Source: Stigmatella aurantiaca DW4/3-1 (GTDB taxonomy: Bacteria > Myxococcota > Myxococcia > Myxococcales > Myxococcaceae). From it: 64,000 nt of DNA. Location: positions 3,553,501 to 3,617,500 of the forward strand of contig NC_014623.1 of the NCBI RefSeq assembly GCF_000165485.1, in the 5' to 3' direction. Position numbers and translations under genes: made by a program. The notes beneath the pieces are model-generated. The model ran no database searches. It was not told the origin of the DNA and worked only from the letters and a program-made list of their open reading frames with translations. Of the stretch, positions 32,637 through 41,050 are shown piece after piece (within the stretch, counting starts at the first letter, position 1; every line of letters begins with the position of its first letter).

Positions 32637-33914
32637 ATGAAACCACATCAGAAGATGCTCGTGGGCATTGCGGCCGGCACCGTGGCGGGCCTTCTGGCCA
32701 ATCAGCTGGCGGGGGGAAGCGAGGGGCTTCAGTGGGGGGTGACGAACCTCACCCTGCCCGTGGGGCGCATCTTCATCCGGCTGCTGCTGATGCTGGTGGT
32801 GCCGCTGCTGTTCGCCGCGCTGGTGATGGGCGTGTGCGAGCTGGACATGAAGCAGCTCGGCCGGTTGGGGGTCCGCACCATCGGCTACACCGTGGTGTTC
32901 TCCGCCATCGCGGTCGCGCTGGGCCTTGTCCTGGTCAACCTCATTCGTCCGGGGGATGGTTTCAACCCGGAGGCCCTTCAGGCCGCGCAGAAGAACCCCT
33001 TGGCCCTCAAGGCCGCGCCCCCGCCCTCCAGCGCCTCGCCGGTGGGGTTCCTCGTGGCCATGGTGCCGGACAACCCCCTGCGCGCCGCCGCGGACGGGGA
33101 CATGATCGGCCTCATCGTCTTCTCGCTCCTCTTCGGCGCGGGGCTCGCGGTGACGCAGACCCCCGCGACGCTGCGGCTGCGCGAGACGATCCAGGGGCTC
33201 TACGATGTGATGATGCGGCTCATCGATGGGGTGCTGCGGCTGGCGCCCATCGGCGTGGCCGCGCTGCTCTTCTCGGTGACGGCGGACCTGGGGGCGGGCA
33301 TCCTCAAGAACATCGCCGCGTATGTGTTCGTGGTGGTGTTGGGGTTGGGGCTGCACATGTTTGGCGTGTACTCGCTGGCGGTGCGCTTCCTGGGCGGACG
33401 CAATCCCCTGGGGTTCTTCCGCGACGTGCGCCTGGCCATGGTGACGGCCTTCTCCACCGCCTCGTCCAATGCCACGCTGCCCACGGCGCTGAAGGTGGCC
33501 GAGGAGAACCTCCAGCTGCCCAACCACGTGTCGCGCTTCGTCCTCACGGCCGGCTCGGCCATGAATCAGAATGGCACCGCCCTCTTCGAGGGCGTCACCG
33601 TGCTCTTCATTGCCCAGGTGTACGGTGTCCAGCTGAGCATGGGGGACCAGATGGTCGTCATGTTCATCTGCGTGCTGGCGGGGATTGGCACCGCGGGCGT
33701 CCCGGCGGGCTCGCTGCCGGTCATCATGATGATCCTCGGCCTGTTCAAGATTCCGGTGGAGGGCATTGGCCTCATCCTCGGCGTGGACCGCTTCCTGGAC
33801 ATGTGCCGGACCACCCTCAATGTCACCGGCGACCTGGCCGCGGCCGTGTACGTCGCCCGGGGGGAGTCCCCCTCCAGCGCCTCGCCGGAATCCCCGGCGG
33901 AGCCGTCCGTGTGA
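32637..33914 (+). CDS. dicarboxylate/amino acid:cation symporter (DAACS)
   Basis: 425 residues with about eight transmembrane helices. DAACS hallmarks: FIRLLLMLVVPLLFAALVMGV, the serine-rich hairpin STASSNATLPTALKVAEE, the core AGSAMNQNGTALFEG (NMDGT equivalent here NQNGT) and GIGTAGVPAGSLPVI, then GVDRFLDMCRTTLNVTGD. These proteins take up glutamate, aspartate or C4-dicarboxylates with Na+ or H+. The final 20 residues are a Ser/Pro-rich cytosolic tail. The NMDGT Met-Asp pair is replaced by Gln-Asn, which may change cation coupling. Confidence 0.92.
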   Translation: MKPHQKMLVGIAAGTVAGLLANQLAGGSEGLQWGVTNLTLPVGRIFIRLLLMLVVPLLFAALVMGVCELDMKQLGRLGVRTIGYTVVFSAIAVALGLVLVNLIRPGDGFNPEALQAAQKNPLALKAAPPPSSASPVGFLVAMVPDNPLRAAADGDMIGLIVFSLLFGAGLAVTQTPATLRLRETIQGLYDVMMRLIDGVLRLAPIGVAALLFSVTADLGAGILKNIAAYVFVVVLGLGLHMFGVYSLAVRFLGGRNPLGFFRDVRLAMVTAFSTASSNATLPTALKVAEENLQLPNHVSRFVLTAGSAMNQNGTALFEGVTVLFIAQVYGVQLSMGDQMVVMFICVLAGIGTAGVPAGSLPVIMMILGLFKIPVEGIGLILGVDRFLDMCRTTLNVTGDLAAAVYVARGESPSSASPESPAEPSV

Positions 33915-34030
33915 CGCGTCGAGTGTCCGCTGTTCGCCCCTTCTGAAGGGGAGGTTCGTGCGAGGGGAAGGGGCCGCTGATAAGAGCGCTTCCGCAGACG
34001 CCCACTCGCAGGGAAAGACCGGGGAGCACC

Positions 34031-34516
34031 ATGAAAGTTGGCAAGGATCGAATCGTTGCCTTGGAATACAAGCTGCACCTCGGAGACGGGGATGTCATCG
34101 ACGAGAGCGAGCCAGGCCAGCCGCTCTCCTATCTGCACGGCGGTGGACAGATCGTCCCCGGCCTGGAGGGTGCCCTGGAGGGCATGGGGGTGGGAGAGGC
34201 CAAGAAGGTCGTGGTGAATCCCGCCCAGGGGTATGGCGAGCATGAGAGCGCGGGGCTCCAGGAAGTGCCCCGCTCCATGTTTCCTCCGGATTCCGAGCTT
34301 CGCCCGGGCATGCGCCTGGCGGCCCAGACGGACGGGGGCGAGGTCATCCCCATCGGCATCCGCGAGGTGAAGGGGGACACGGTGCTCGTGGACCTCAACC
34401 ACCCGCTGGCCGGCAAGACGCTGCACTTCGATGTCACCGTGCGTGACATCCGGGAGGCCACCGAGGAGGAGCTCTCCCACGGGCACGCGCACGGCCCGGA
34501 CGGGCACGAGCACTAA
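34031..34516 (+). CDS. slyD: SlyD-like FKBP-type peptidyl-prolyl isomerase
   Basis: 161 residues. The N-terminal FKBP half-domain is split by the IF insertion as in SlyD: VALEYKLHLGDGDVIDES, YLHGGGQIVPGLEGALEGMGVGEAKKVVV, AQGYGEHESAGLQEVPRSMF, then VDLNHPLAGKTLHFDVTV. The C-terminus is His-rich (SHGHAHGPDGHEH), matching the metal-binding tail of SlyD, a nickel/zinc chaperone and folding factor. It precedes the OPT transporter on the same strand. Confidence 0.93.
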   Translation: MKVGKDRIVALEYKLHLGDGDVIDESEPGQPLSYLHGGGQIVPGLEGALEGMGVGEAKKVVVNPAQGYGEHESAGLQEVPRSMFPPDSELRPGMRLAAQTDGGEVIPIGIREVKGDTVLVDLNHPLAGKTLHFDVTVRDIREATEEELSHGHAHGPDGHEH

Positions 34517-34535
34517 GCGTCCGGGGACGGGTGCG

Positions 34536-34560
34536 CGCCCCTCGTCCCACGAGGGGCGTT
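34536..34560 (+). terminator. possible hairpin terminator after slyD
   Basis: A perfect 10-pair stem (34536-34545 with 34549-34558) around a CCC loop lies 20 bases after the slyD stop. Only two T residues follow, so it is a weak intrinsic terminator or an attenuating hairpin upstream of the OPT gene at 34581. Confidence 0.4.
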
Positions 34561-34580
34561 GCACTATCGTGGCGGCCCCC

Positions 34581-36494
34581 ATGAGCCATCCCGCCTCGAC
34601 TCCGCCCCTTCCGCAGGAGCCCTCCCTTCCCGTTTCGCCGGTGTTACCGGGGGCGGGGGAGGATCCCGAGCGGTACTGGCTGGAGCATGTCTACAAGGGC
34701 GGCTCGCGCCAGCTCACCGTGCGCGCCGTCATCGCGGGCATGCTCATCGGCATGGTGATGTGCCTGTCCAACCTGTACGTCATCCTCAAGACGGGTTGGA
34801 GCATGGGCGTCACCATCACCGCCTGCATCCTGGCGTTTGCCGTCTTCAGCGGGCTCAAGGGCATCGGCCTGTTCAAGAAGGACTTCTCCCCGCTGGAGAA
34901 CAACGCCATGGGCTCGGTGGCCTCCGCGGCCGGGTACATGACGGGCGGAGGGAACATGGCCGCCGTGCCCGCGCTGCTGATGCTCACCGGCACGCTGCCC
35001 AGCGCCGGGTGGCTGGTGGCGTGGTTCGCCGTCATCTCCGCGCTGGGTGTCTTCGCCGCCATTCCCATCAAGCGCCAGCTCGTCAACATCGAGGCCCTGC
35101 CGTTCCCCACCGGCACGGCCACCGCGGAGACGATCAACGCGCTCCATGGGCACGGCGAGGTGGCGCGGCACAAGGCGTGGCTCCTGGGCGGGGCAGGGCT
35201 CCTGGGCGGCTTCGTGGCGATGCTGCGCGAGCTGAGGAGCACGTGGCTGAGCACCCACGCGCCCACGTGGCTCCAGCCGCCCCTCATGCCGGCCAAGGTG
35301 AGCGTGCCCTTTCTGTCCATCCGCGGGCGGCCCGTTGGAGACTGGGGCTTGTCCCTCGACTTGAGCCTGCTGCTGGTGGGCGCGGGGGCGCTGATGAACT
35401 GGAAGACGGGCTGGTCCCTGCTGCTGGGGGCCGTGCTCACCTATGGCTTCCTCGCGCCCGCCATGGTGGATCAGGGCTACATCGCCGAGGTGACCTTCAA
35501 GTCCATCAACACGTGGACGCTCTGGACGGGCGCGGCGGTGCTCGTGTCCTCGGGGGTGCTGTCCTTCGCGTTCCAGTGGCGCAGCGTGGCGCGCTCGTTC
35601 AAGGCCCTGAAAGGGTTGTTCGGAAAGAAGGACGAGGGCGAGGCCGTGGATCCCTTGGCGGGCGTCGAGTGTCCGCCCGCGTGGTTCCCCCTGGGCTTCG
35701 TCCTGCTGGGGCCCATCGCCGTGGGGCTGATGGCGTACCTGTTCCAGATTCCCGTGTGGGCCGGCGTGGTGGCGCTCCCGCTGGCGGTGGTGATGGGGGT
35801 GATCGCCGCGCGCGTCACCGGCGAGACGGACACCACGCCCACCAAGGCCCTGGGGCCAGTGACGCAGCTCATCTACGGCGGGCTGGCCCCCGGCAACGTC
35901 GCGGCCAACGTGATGAGCGCCAACGCCACGGGAGGCGTGGGGCTGCATGCGGCGGACCTGCTGACGGACCTCAAGTCCGGGTGGTTGCTGGGGGCCAACC
36001 CTCGGCAGCAGTTCATCGGTCAGTTGTTCGGGGTGGTGGCCGGGGCCGCCATCGTGGTGCCGGTGTTCAGACTCTTGGTGCCCGAGGCGTCGGTGCTGGG
36101 TTCGGAGGACTTTCCCGCCCCCGGCGTGCTCATCTGGGCGGGCGTGTCGAAGATGCTGTCGGTGGGCATCCAGGCGCTGCACCCGAGCGCCCGCGTGGGC
36201 GCGTTGTGCGGCGCCTTGCTGGGCGTGACGCTGGTGCTGCTGGACCGGTGGGCCCCCAAGGCGGCCAAGCCATACATTCCTTCCCCCTCGGGTTTTGGGC
36301 TGGCCATTGTCCTGCCGGGCTCCAGCTCCATCAGCTTCTTCATCGGATCAGCGATTGCCGAGGTGCTGCGCCGGCGCAAGCCGAAGCTGGCCGAAACCGC
36401 GGTGATGCCCGTGGGCTCGGGTTTCATCGCCGGCGAGAGCTTGATGGGCATCGCCCTCGTCATGCTCAAGGCCTTCAAGTACATGCCCAAATAG
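34581..36494 (+). CDS. OPT-family oligopeptide/metal-chelate transporter
   Basis: 637 residues with about 14 hydrophobic helices. OPT/YSL-type landmarks: LTVRAVIAGMLIGMVMCLSNLYVILKTGWSMG, NNAMGSVASAAGYMTGGGNMAAVPAL, the conserved LPFPTGTATAETI and GFGLAIVLPGSSSISFFIGS. The N-terminal 30 residues are Pro/Ser-rich and cytosolic. The family imports oligopeptides or metal-peptide complexes. The start at 34581 follows a short region with GGCGGCCCCC; the in-frame extension to 34431 overlaps slyD and is rejected. Convergent with the kinase gene, two bases apart. Confidence 0.92.
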   Translation: MSHPASTPPLPQEPSLPVSPVLPGAGEDPERYWLEHVYKGGSRQLTVRAVIAGMLIGMVMCLSNLYVILKTGWSMGVTITACILAFAVFSGLKGIGLFKKDFSPLENNAMGSVASAAGYMTGGGNMAAVPALLMLTGTLPSAGWLVAWFAVISALGVFAAIPIKRQLVNIEALPFPTGTATAETINALHGHGEVARHKAWLLGGAGLLGGFVAMLRELRSTWLSTHAPTWLQPPLMPAKVSVPFLSIRGRPVGDWGLSLDLSLLLVGAGALMNWKTGWSLLLGAVLTYGFLAPAMVDQGYIAEVTFKSINTWTLWTGAAVLVSSGVLSFAFQWRSVARSFKALKGLFGKKDEGEAVDPLAGVECPPAWFPLGFVLLGPIAVGLMAYLFQIPVWAGVVALPLAVVMGVIAARVTGETDTTPTKALGPVTQLIYGGLAPGNVAANVMSANATGGVGLHAADLLTDLKSGWLLGANPRQQFIGQLFGVVAGAAIVVPVFRLLVPEASVLGSEDFPAPGVLIWAGVSKMLSVGIQALHPSARVGALCGALLGVTLVLLDRWAPKAAKPYIPSPSGFGLAIVLPGSSSISFFIGSAIAEVLRRRKPKLAETAVMPVGSGFIAGESLMGIALVMLKAFKYMPK

Positions 36495-36496
36495 AG

Positions 36497-37837
36497 TCAA
36501 CGCGGGGCGGACGTCGCGGGCCGGGGAGGCTCCAGGATCGGCCAATAACAGCCGTCCTTCCAGGCGTAGGAGCGGTTATTACACGGTGGGGCCACATCGC
36601 TCAGGCGGCCCCAGCACCCTCCATGGATCTCGACCTCGGGCTTCTCACAGGGAGGACGGCTCTGTCCCGCGAAGGGCTTCCGGGGCATTTCGAGCGCAAT
36701 CCCTTCTGGCTTCGGGGCGGGTATCCCTCCGTCCTCGGTGGGAGGGAGCGCTTCATCCGCGAGCCCTGATGCCGCCCCCTCTTGGGCATCCTGGGCCGCC
36801 ACGGATGGTTGTCTTTGGCTCGTCCACCACACGCCCGTGACCAGAAGGGCTCCCAGGGCCGCTGCGAACCCTGCTGCCCTCCACCTGGTTAGACTGAAGG
36901 CTCCCGCGCGAGTTCTTTGGGAGTTCTGCTCCTGAGAAGGACGTGGGGTGATGGGCGCATCCGCGCGGCGGCCTGCCTTCCTCGCGGCCCGTTCCATCAC
37001 CCGGGCCACTTCGCCCGCGCTCCCGCGCACAGAGGGATCGAGGGACACCATCTGTTGGATGATCGCCTCCAGCTCCGGGCATGAAATCGCCCACTCTCCG
37101 GGCGGGATGAGTTCGGTCTGGAGGAGCCGGGGGCCTTTTGGGCCCTCTTCGATTCTCGAAGCGCTCGGTGGATATCTGCCAGTGACCAGCCGGTAGGCCG
37201 TCATTCCCAGCGCGTACACATCGTCCGCCGCCTGGGCCGAGTAGTGCGCCGTGGAATCATGACGCCACTCCCACTGGAAGCGCAGCGACTCCGGACTTCG
37301 GTATTGGGCCGTGCCAGGCAGGGGCGGGGGGTGCGTCAGAGGGGGCGCTCCTCGGTAATGGCCGGAGCCGAAGTCCATCAGCACCACGCTGGCGTCTGAA
37401 CGCACCAGGATGTTGCCCCCCTTCACGTCCCGGTGCACTCCCTCCACCGCGTGGGTGGCCTCCAGGGCCCTTGCCACCTGTGCCAACAGACGCAGCACCT
37501 GACGGGACGTGAGCGAATGGGCAGCGGCCCACTCGTACAGTGTCACGCCTTCCACCCATTCCATCACGAGGTACGGGTACGCTTTCCCACCGGGCGGCTT
37601 CCACAAGCCCTGGTCCCGGAGTCTGGGCACATGCGGATGACTCAGCCGGGAGAGCAACACCTGTTCCCTCTCAAAGCGCGGATCCTGAGCATGGACCGCC
37701 AGCTTCAAGGCGAAGGGGCCTGTGAGCCCTGCCTGTTCCACTTGGTAGACGACGCCATAGGAGCCCCAGCCGCGCAGGCTCAGCACGCGCCAGGGGCCCA
37801 CTTCGAAATCAGGAGGAATGGAGACCGGATTCACCAC
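36497..37837 (-). CDS. membrane-anchored Ser/Thr protein kinase
   Basis: 446 residues. The kinase domain covers about 1-290: glycine loop LRGWGSYGVVYQV, Lys in FALKLAV, catalytic loop HRDVKGGNILV, DFGSGHY and SPES in place of APE. One transmembrane helix (FAAALGALLVTGVWW, near residue 330) leads to a Pro/Gln-rich periplasmic region ending in a short Cys-containing segment (PPCEKPEVEIHGGCWG, APPCNNRSYAWKDGCYW). Starts are GTG 37837 or GTG 37834. This Cys-patterned tail is common in myxobacterial kinases and may sense something outside the membrane. Neighbour of the cassette array but on the other strand. Confidence 0.92.
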   Translation of the reverse strand: MVNPVSIPPDFEVGPWRVLSLRGWGSYGVVYQVEQAGLTGPFALKLAVHAQDPRFEREQVLLSRLSHPHVPRLRDQGLWKPPGGKAYPYLVMEWVEGVTLYEWAAAHSLTSRQVLRLLAQVARALEATHAVEGVHRDVKGGNILVRSDASVVLMDFGSGHYRGAPPLTHPPPLPGTAQYRSPESLRFQWEWRHDSTAHYSAQAADDVYALGMTAYRLVTGRYPPSASRIEEGPKGPRLLQTELIPPGEWAISCPELEAIIQQMVSLDPSVRGSAGEVARVMERAARKAGRRADAPITPRPSQEQNSQRTRAGAFSLTRWRAAGFAAALGALLVTGVWWTSQRQPSVAAQDAQEGAASGLADEALPPTEDGGIPAPKPEGIALEMPRKPFAGQSRPPCEKPEVEIHGGCWGRLSDVAPPCNNRSYAWKDGCYWPILEPPRPATSAPR

Positions 37838-38034
37838 CTGGGAGCGTAGCGCCCTGCCAGACGATTCGAGGGGGCTTTTCTCTGCATGGATAGGAAGTCA
37901 CCACCTTCACGGGATCGACGCCGGATCTCTATGAACTGGTTCTGGATCGACACGAAGTGGCCTGACACAACTCAAGAGCCCAGTGTTTCGGTGGTTCGTC
38001 CTTGAAGCGTGGGTGCTCCCAAGTCTTAAGTCTC

Positions 38035-38226
38035 CATGCCGCTTTCGACGCGAGCAAACAGATGCCAGGCACGTGCCAGGGTGTGGCGCAGATCAGCCAC
38101 ATGGTCCGTATGAATGGCCATGCCTACGACGCGTATACTGGCGCCGCAGGGCTCCCTTGGGCCGACTATAGGGGCCGACTTGCCGCGTTAGCGCCCATCG
38201 TTGAGAAGGTCGTGGAGTCACCATGA
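38035..38226 (+). pseudogene. decayed A-type gene (cassette 1)
   Basis: The reading frame 38002-38226 matches the A proteins from AAFDASKQMPGTCQGVA onward, then jumps to MVRMNGHAYDAYTGAAGLPWADY and ends IVEKVVESP. Compared with the intact A gene at 40493 it lacks the signal peptide, the N-terminal half and roughly 45 residues between the Cys and His segments. It is therefore inactive as an enzyme. The frame itself is kept and still overlaps B1 by ATGA, so the deletion is recent or the stub helps translate B1. Confidence 0.8.
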
Positions 38227-38963
38227 GCCAGGGACAGCTTCCTCCTGCGGCAAAGATCCCGCCTACCCGGGTTGACATGCTCCTCCAGATCCGGAGCGAC
38301 ATGCGGACACGCCAGTCACCGCCCTATCTGTACCTTGGTATCCCGAATACGGGCCGGGTCAGGTGCTTTACGGTGGGTTACTGGCATTGTACCTATCACC
38401 TCGGCATGGATGAAGGTCAGGACCACCTGTTCGACCTGTGGTTGGATAAGATGAAAAAGGCGTGGCCCCCTGAAGGTTGGGAGGAGGCCTACCTGCGGGA
38501 GTGCGATGGTGACCACACCCGCGCGGTTCGCAAGTACCTCGATTACGTGGCCGAGTTCCGCAATGTGTCACCCGGGGAACTCGCGGTCATGCCTATGAGT
38601 AACGAGGAGAGAAGTTGCCTGGGCCAACCGCCGTCACTCCAGTCCACTCACCCCTCCGTGCCCATTCTGGACGAGCTGATGGAAATCCGCCGCGTGGGCC
38701 GCATTCTCATGTACATCGGTGAGGCGCGCATGGAGCGCATGGCTGGGTACATCGATGGCTACCGGTTGTGCCTTTCCCTCGCGGGCCTGAAAGACCAGGA
38801 GTACTCGCTCTTCGAGCGCTGGCTCCAGGACACGGGCAGCGTTCCCCCGGGGCACACCTGGGAGGATGCGTTTCTCCAGGCAGCCGGGGGCGATCATGAA
38901 GCTGCCATTCACCGGCTCCTCGACTGCGCCGCCGAGTTCCGTGCCCTCTCCGCAGCTACTTGA
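38223..38963 (+). CDS. B-type partner protein, cassette 1
   Basis: 246 residues, no signal peptide or membrane helix. Two homologous halves: about residues 15-120 (LLQIRSDM...LFDLWLDKMKKAWPPEGWEEAYLRECDGDHTRAVRKYLDYVAEFR) and about 150-246 (ELMEIRRVGRILMYIGEARMERM...RWLQD...GDHEAAIHRLLDCAAEFRAL). The N-terminal half closely resembles that of B3. Its A partner upstream is decayed, so if B is an immunity protein this one may be an orphan retained for protection. Not matched to any named family. Confidence 0.8.
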   Translation: MSQGQLPPAAKIPPTRVDMLLQIRSDMRTRQSPPYLYLGIPNTGRVRCFTVGYWHCTYHLGMDEGQDHLFDLWLDKMKKAWPPEGWEEAYLRECDGDHTRAVRKYLDYVAEFRNVSPGELAVMPMSNEERSCLGQPPSLQSTHPSVPILDELMEIRRVGRILMYIGEARMERMAGYIDGYRLCLSLAGLKDQEYSLFERWLQDTGSVPPGHTWEDAFLQAAGGDHEAAIHRLLDCAAEFRALSAAT

Positions 38964-39050
38964 CTCAGGCGCTTTCACGCCTCGCAGAACCGGATCCACG
39001 CACTGCCTCCAGGTGGTTCCCCTGTGCGCTGCGTGCTAAAATCCTCAGGG

Positions 39051-39614
39051 ATGCTCCGGACACACCTCTTCGGGTGGTTCCTGGTGCTGTGCGTGGTGGT
39101 CCCGCAGTGGGCCCGCGGGTCAGTGCCAGCCATCACTGCGTCACAGGTGCAAGGCATTACGGACTCAGCACGGGCGAAGGTGCTTGCTCATTTGGCACGT
39201 GGGGAATTGGCGCAAGCCGTTCAAGCTTATGAGGTGGCCACGGGGCTCAAGGCACCCTTGTGGCTCGCTGGGTTCAAAGCCACCTTTGACGCGAGCAACC
39301 AGGTGCCAGGCACTTGCCAAAGTGTGGCGCGAAGCATCCACGCCGCTTTCACGCAGCTCGGCGGTAAGCCAGAGTATGTCAGGCTGACGACCCTGATGGA
39401 TGGGACGGGAAGGAGGAGGGCCGCGTTCATGGTCTTCAAGATGGCGGACGGACGGGACTTGCGGATGTCGGAGCGAGGATTCCACGCTGTGATCCGGATG
39501 AAAGACCGCATTTATGATGCGTTCACAGGTGCTGGAGGGCTCCCTTACCAAGAGTACATGAGTCGCCTCGGCGCAATGACCCCCATCATGGATGAAGTCG
39601 TGAGCGCACCATGA
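39051..39614 (+). CDS. exported papain-fold-like protein A, cassette 2
   Basis: 187 residues. Signal peptide MLRTHLFGWFLVLCVVVPQWARG; LVLC does not fit a lipobox well, so ordinary Sec export is more likely. A helical stretch (SARAKVLAHLARGELAQAVQAYEVATGLKAP) precedes a C-terminal domain with PGTCQSVARSIHAAF (Cys), ERGFHAVIRM (His) and RIYDAFTGAGG (Asp), the order and spacing of papain-like cysteine-enzyme toxins. Start ATG 39051; the frame opens at 39024. Stop overlaps B2. Function as toxin is inferred. Confidence 0.75.
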   Translation: MLRTHLFGWFLVLCVVVPQWARGSVPAITASQVQGITDSARAKVLAHLARGELAQAVQAYEVATGLKAPLWLAGFKATFDASNQVPGTCQSVARSIHAAFTQLGGKPEYVRLTTLMDGTGRRRAAFMVFKMADGRDLRMSERGFHAVIRMKDRIYDAFTGAGGLPYQEYMSRLGAMTPIMDEVVSAP

Positions 39615-40351
39615 GCCGAGCGTCGCCTCCAGGAAGAGCAACGAAGGTGCCTCCTCCACTGCTGGACCTAGTGCTCCAAGCCCGTTCTGGCACGGGGAGG
39701 CGCGAGTTGGACTTCGAACTCTTCGAGGGGCAACCCGGCGTCTCACGCACGGTGGGATTCACAGCGGGGTACCTGGATTGTTCGGGTGACCTAGGTGTGG
39801 GGGACAGGGAGCACAGTGCCTTCGATGGCTGGATCCAAGAGGCTGGGAAGACGCTTCCAGGGCAAGGGTGGTGGAGCGCCTTCCTCCAGAAGTTCGACTC
39901 GGATGAGCGACAGGCCTTGCGCGCCTATGTCGATGCCGCTTCCGAGTTTCGCGCGCTCTCTCCGGCTGCACTCGCCTCGCTGACCTGGCGGTACGGCGGA
40001 TCACCTCCAGAGCCGGCAATTCCGAGAACTCTTGCCGCGACTTCCCGCGCGCTCCTGGATGTCCTGCTGGAGATGCGTCGTGTGGGCCGTATCCTCATGT
40101 ATATTGGCGATGCGCGTGTGGAGCGCATGGCCGGGTACATCGACGGGTACCGGCTGTGTCTCTCTCTGGCGGGACTGAAGGACGAGGAGTACCTGCGCTT
40201 CGAGCGCTGGCTCCAAGACACAAGCCGCGTTCCCCTGGGACACACTTGGGAGGACGCCTTCCTCCAGGCCGCCCACGGCGATCATGAGGCTGCCATCCAC
40301 CGGCTCCTGGACTGCGGCGCTGAGTTCCGCGCCCTCTCCTCAGCCTGTTGA
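39611..40351 (+). CDS. B-type partner protein, cassette 2 (divergent N-half)
   Basis: 246 residues. The N-terminal half (LVLQARSGTGRRELDFELFEG, then HSAFDGWIQEAGKTLPGQGWWSAFLQ) differs strongly from B1 and B3, whereas the C-terminal half from VERMAGYIDGYRL on is identical to B3 in protein and, over 280 bases, in DNA. Overlaps the A2 stop by ATGA. The matching divergence of A2 from the other A proteins suggests the N-terminal half of B fits its own A. Role as immunity protein is inferred. Confidence 0.8.
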   Translation: MSRASPPGRATKVPPPLLDLVLQARSGTGRRELDFELFEGQPGVSRTVGFTAGYLDCSGDLGVGDREHSAFDGWIQEAGKTLPGQGWWSAFLQKFDSDERQALRAYVDAASEFRALSPAALASLTWRYGGSPPEPAIPRTLAATSRALLDVLLEMRRVGRILMYIGDARVERMAGYIDGYRLCLSLAGLKDEEYLRFERWLQDTSRVPLGHTWEDAFLQAAHGDHEAAIHRLLDCGAEFRALSSAC

Positions 40352-40397
40352 CCAGGTGATTTCACGCCCCTCAGAACCGGAGTCACTCACCGCCGTA
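40118..40397 (+). repeat. 280-bp identical repeat, copy 1
   Basis: This tract, from inside B2 into the sequence after its stop, is identical base for base by eye to 41554-41833 (offset 1436). Outside it the two copies diverge, on both sides. Confidence 0.9.
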
Positions 40398-40492
40398 AGA
40401 GTGGGGCTCGCCCGGGCATGCAATCTCCCGGTTTTGACGCGACTCGGCACGTCCTTGGAGCTCTGCGCGCTTCGGTACTAGCGTCCGCAGGC

Positions 40493-41050
40493 ATGCTCCG
40501 GCCGTACATTTTGGGATGGTTCCTGGTGCTATGCATGGTGGTCCCGCAGTCGGCCCATGGATCGCCGCCAAGCATCATTGCGTCGCAGGTACAAGGCATC
40601 ACGGACTCGGCGCGAGCGCAGGTGCTCGCGCACTTGGCGCGGGGAGAACTGGCGAAGGCTGTCCAGGCCTACGAGGTCGCCACAGGGCTCAAAGCGCCGC
40701 TGTGGCTCACTGGCTTCAAGGCCGCGTTCGACGCGAGTAAACAGGTGCCAGGCGCGTGCCAGGGTGTAGCGAGGAGCATCCACGCCGTGTTCAACCGGTT
40801 GGGTGGCAAGCCAGAGTACATCGAACTCACGACTCGGGTCGCAAACGAACGGGTGGATTTACACATCGTTTTTCAACTGGCGAATGGGAAAGACGCGCGA
40901 GTCGCGGATACAGGGCTCCACGTCCTGGTCCGAATGAACGGCCGTGCGTACGACGCCTATACTGGCGCTTCGGGGCTTCCCTGGGCCGAATACATGAGCC
41001 GGCTCGGAGCGCAGGTGCCCATCATCGAGAAGGTCGTGGAGTCACCATGA
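40493..41050 (+). CDS. exported papain-fold-like protein A, cassette 3
   Basis: 185 residues from ATG 40493. Signal peptide MLRPYILGWFLVLCMVVPQSAHG. The catalytic-type pattern is intact: PGACQGVARSIHAVF (Cys), TGLHVLVRMNGRAYDAYTG (His and Asp), then LPWAEYMSRLG. N-terminal half nearly identical to A2 (ITDSARAQVLAHLARGELAKAVQAYEVATGLKAPLWL), while the domain around the active site diverges. Stop overlaps B3. Papain-fold assignment is by motif order; the target is unknown. Confidence 0.75.
   Translation: MLRPYILGWFLVLCMVVPQSAHGSPPSIIASQVQGITDSARAQVLAHLARGELAKAVQAYEVATGLKAPLWLTGFKAAFDASKQVPGACQGVARSIHAVFNRLGGKPEYIELTTRVANERVDLHIVFQLANGKDARVADTGLHVLVRMNGRAYDAYTGASGLPWAEYMSRLGAQVPIIEKVVESP

Noticed and set aside
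33937-33951. Small hairpin CCCCTTCTGAAGGGG after the symporter
   Set aside because: Six-pair stem and no T-tract; too weak to call a terminator.
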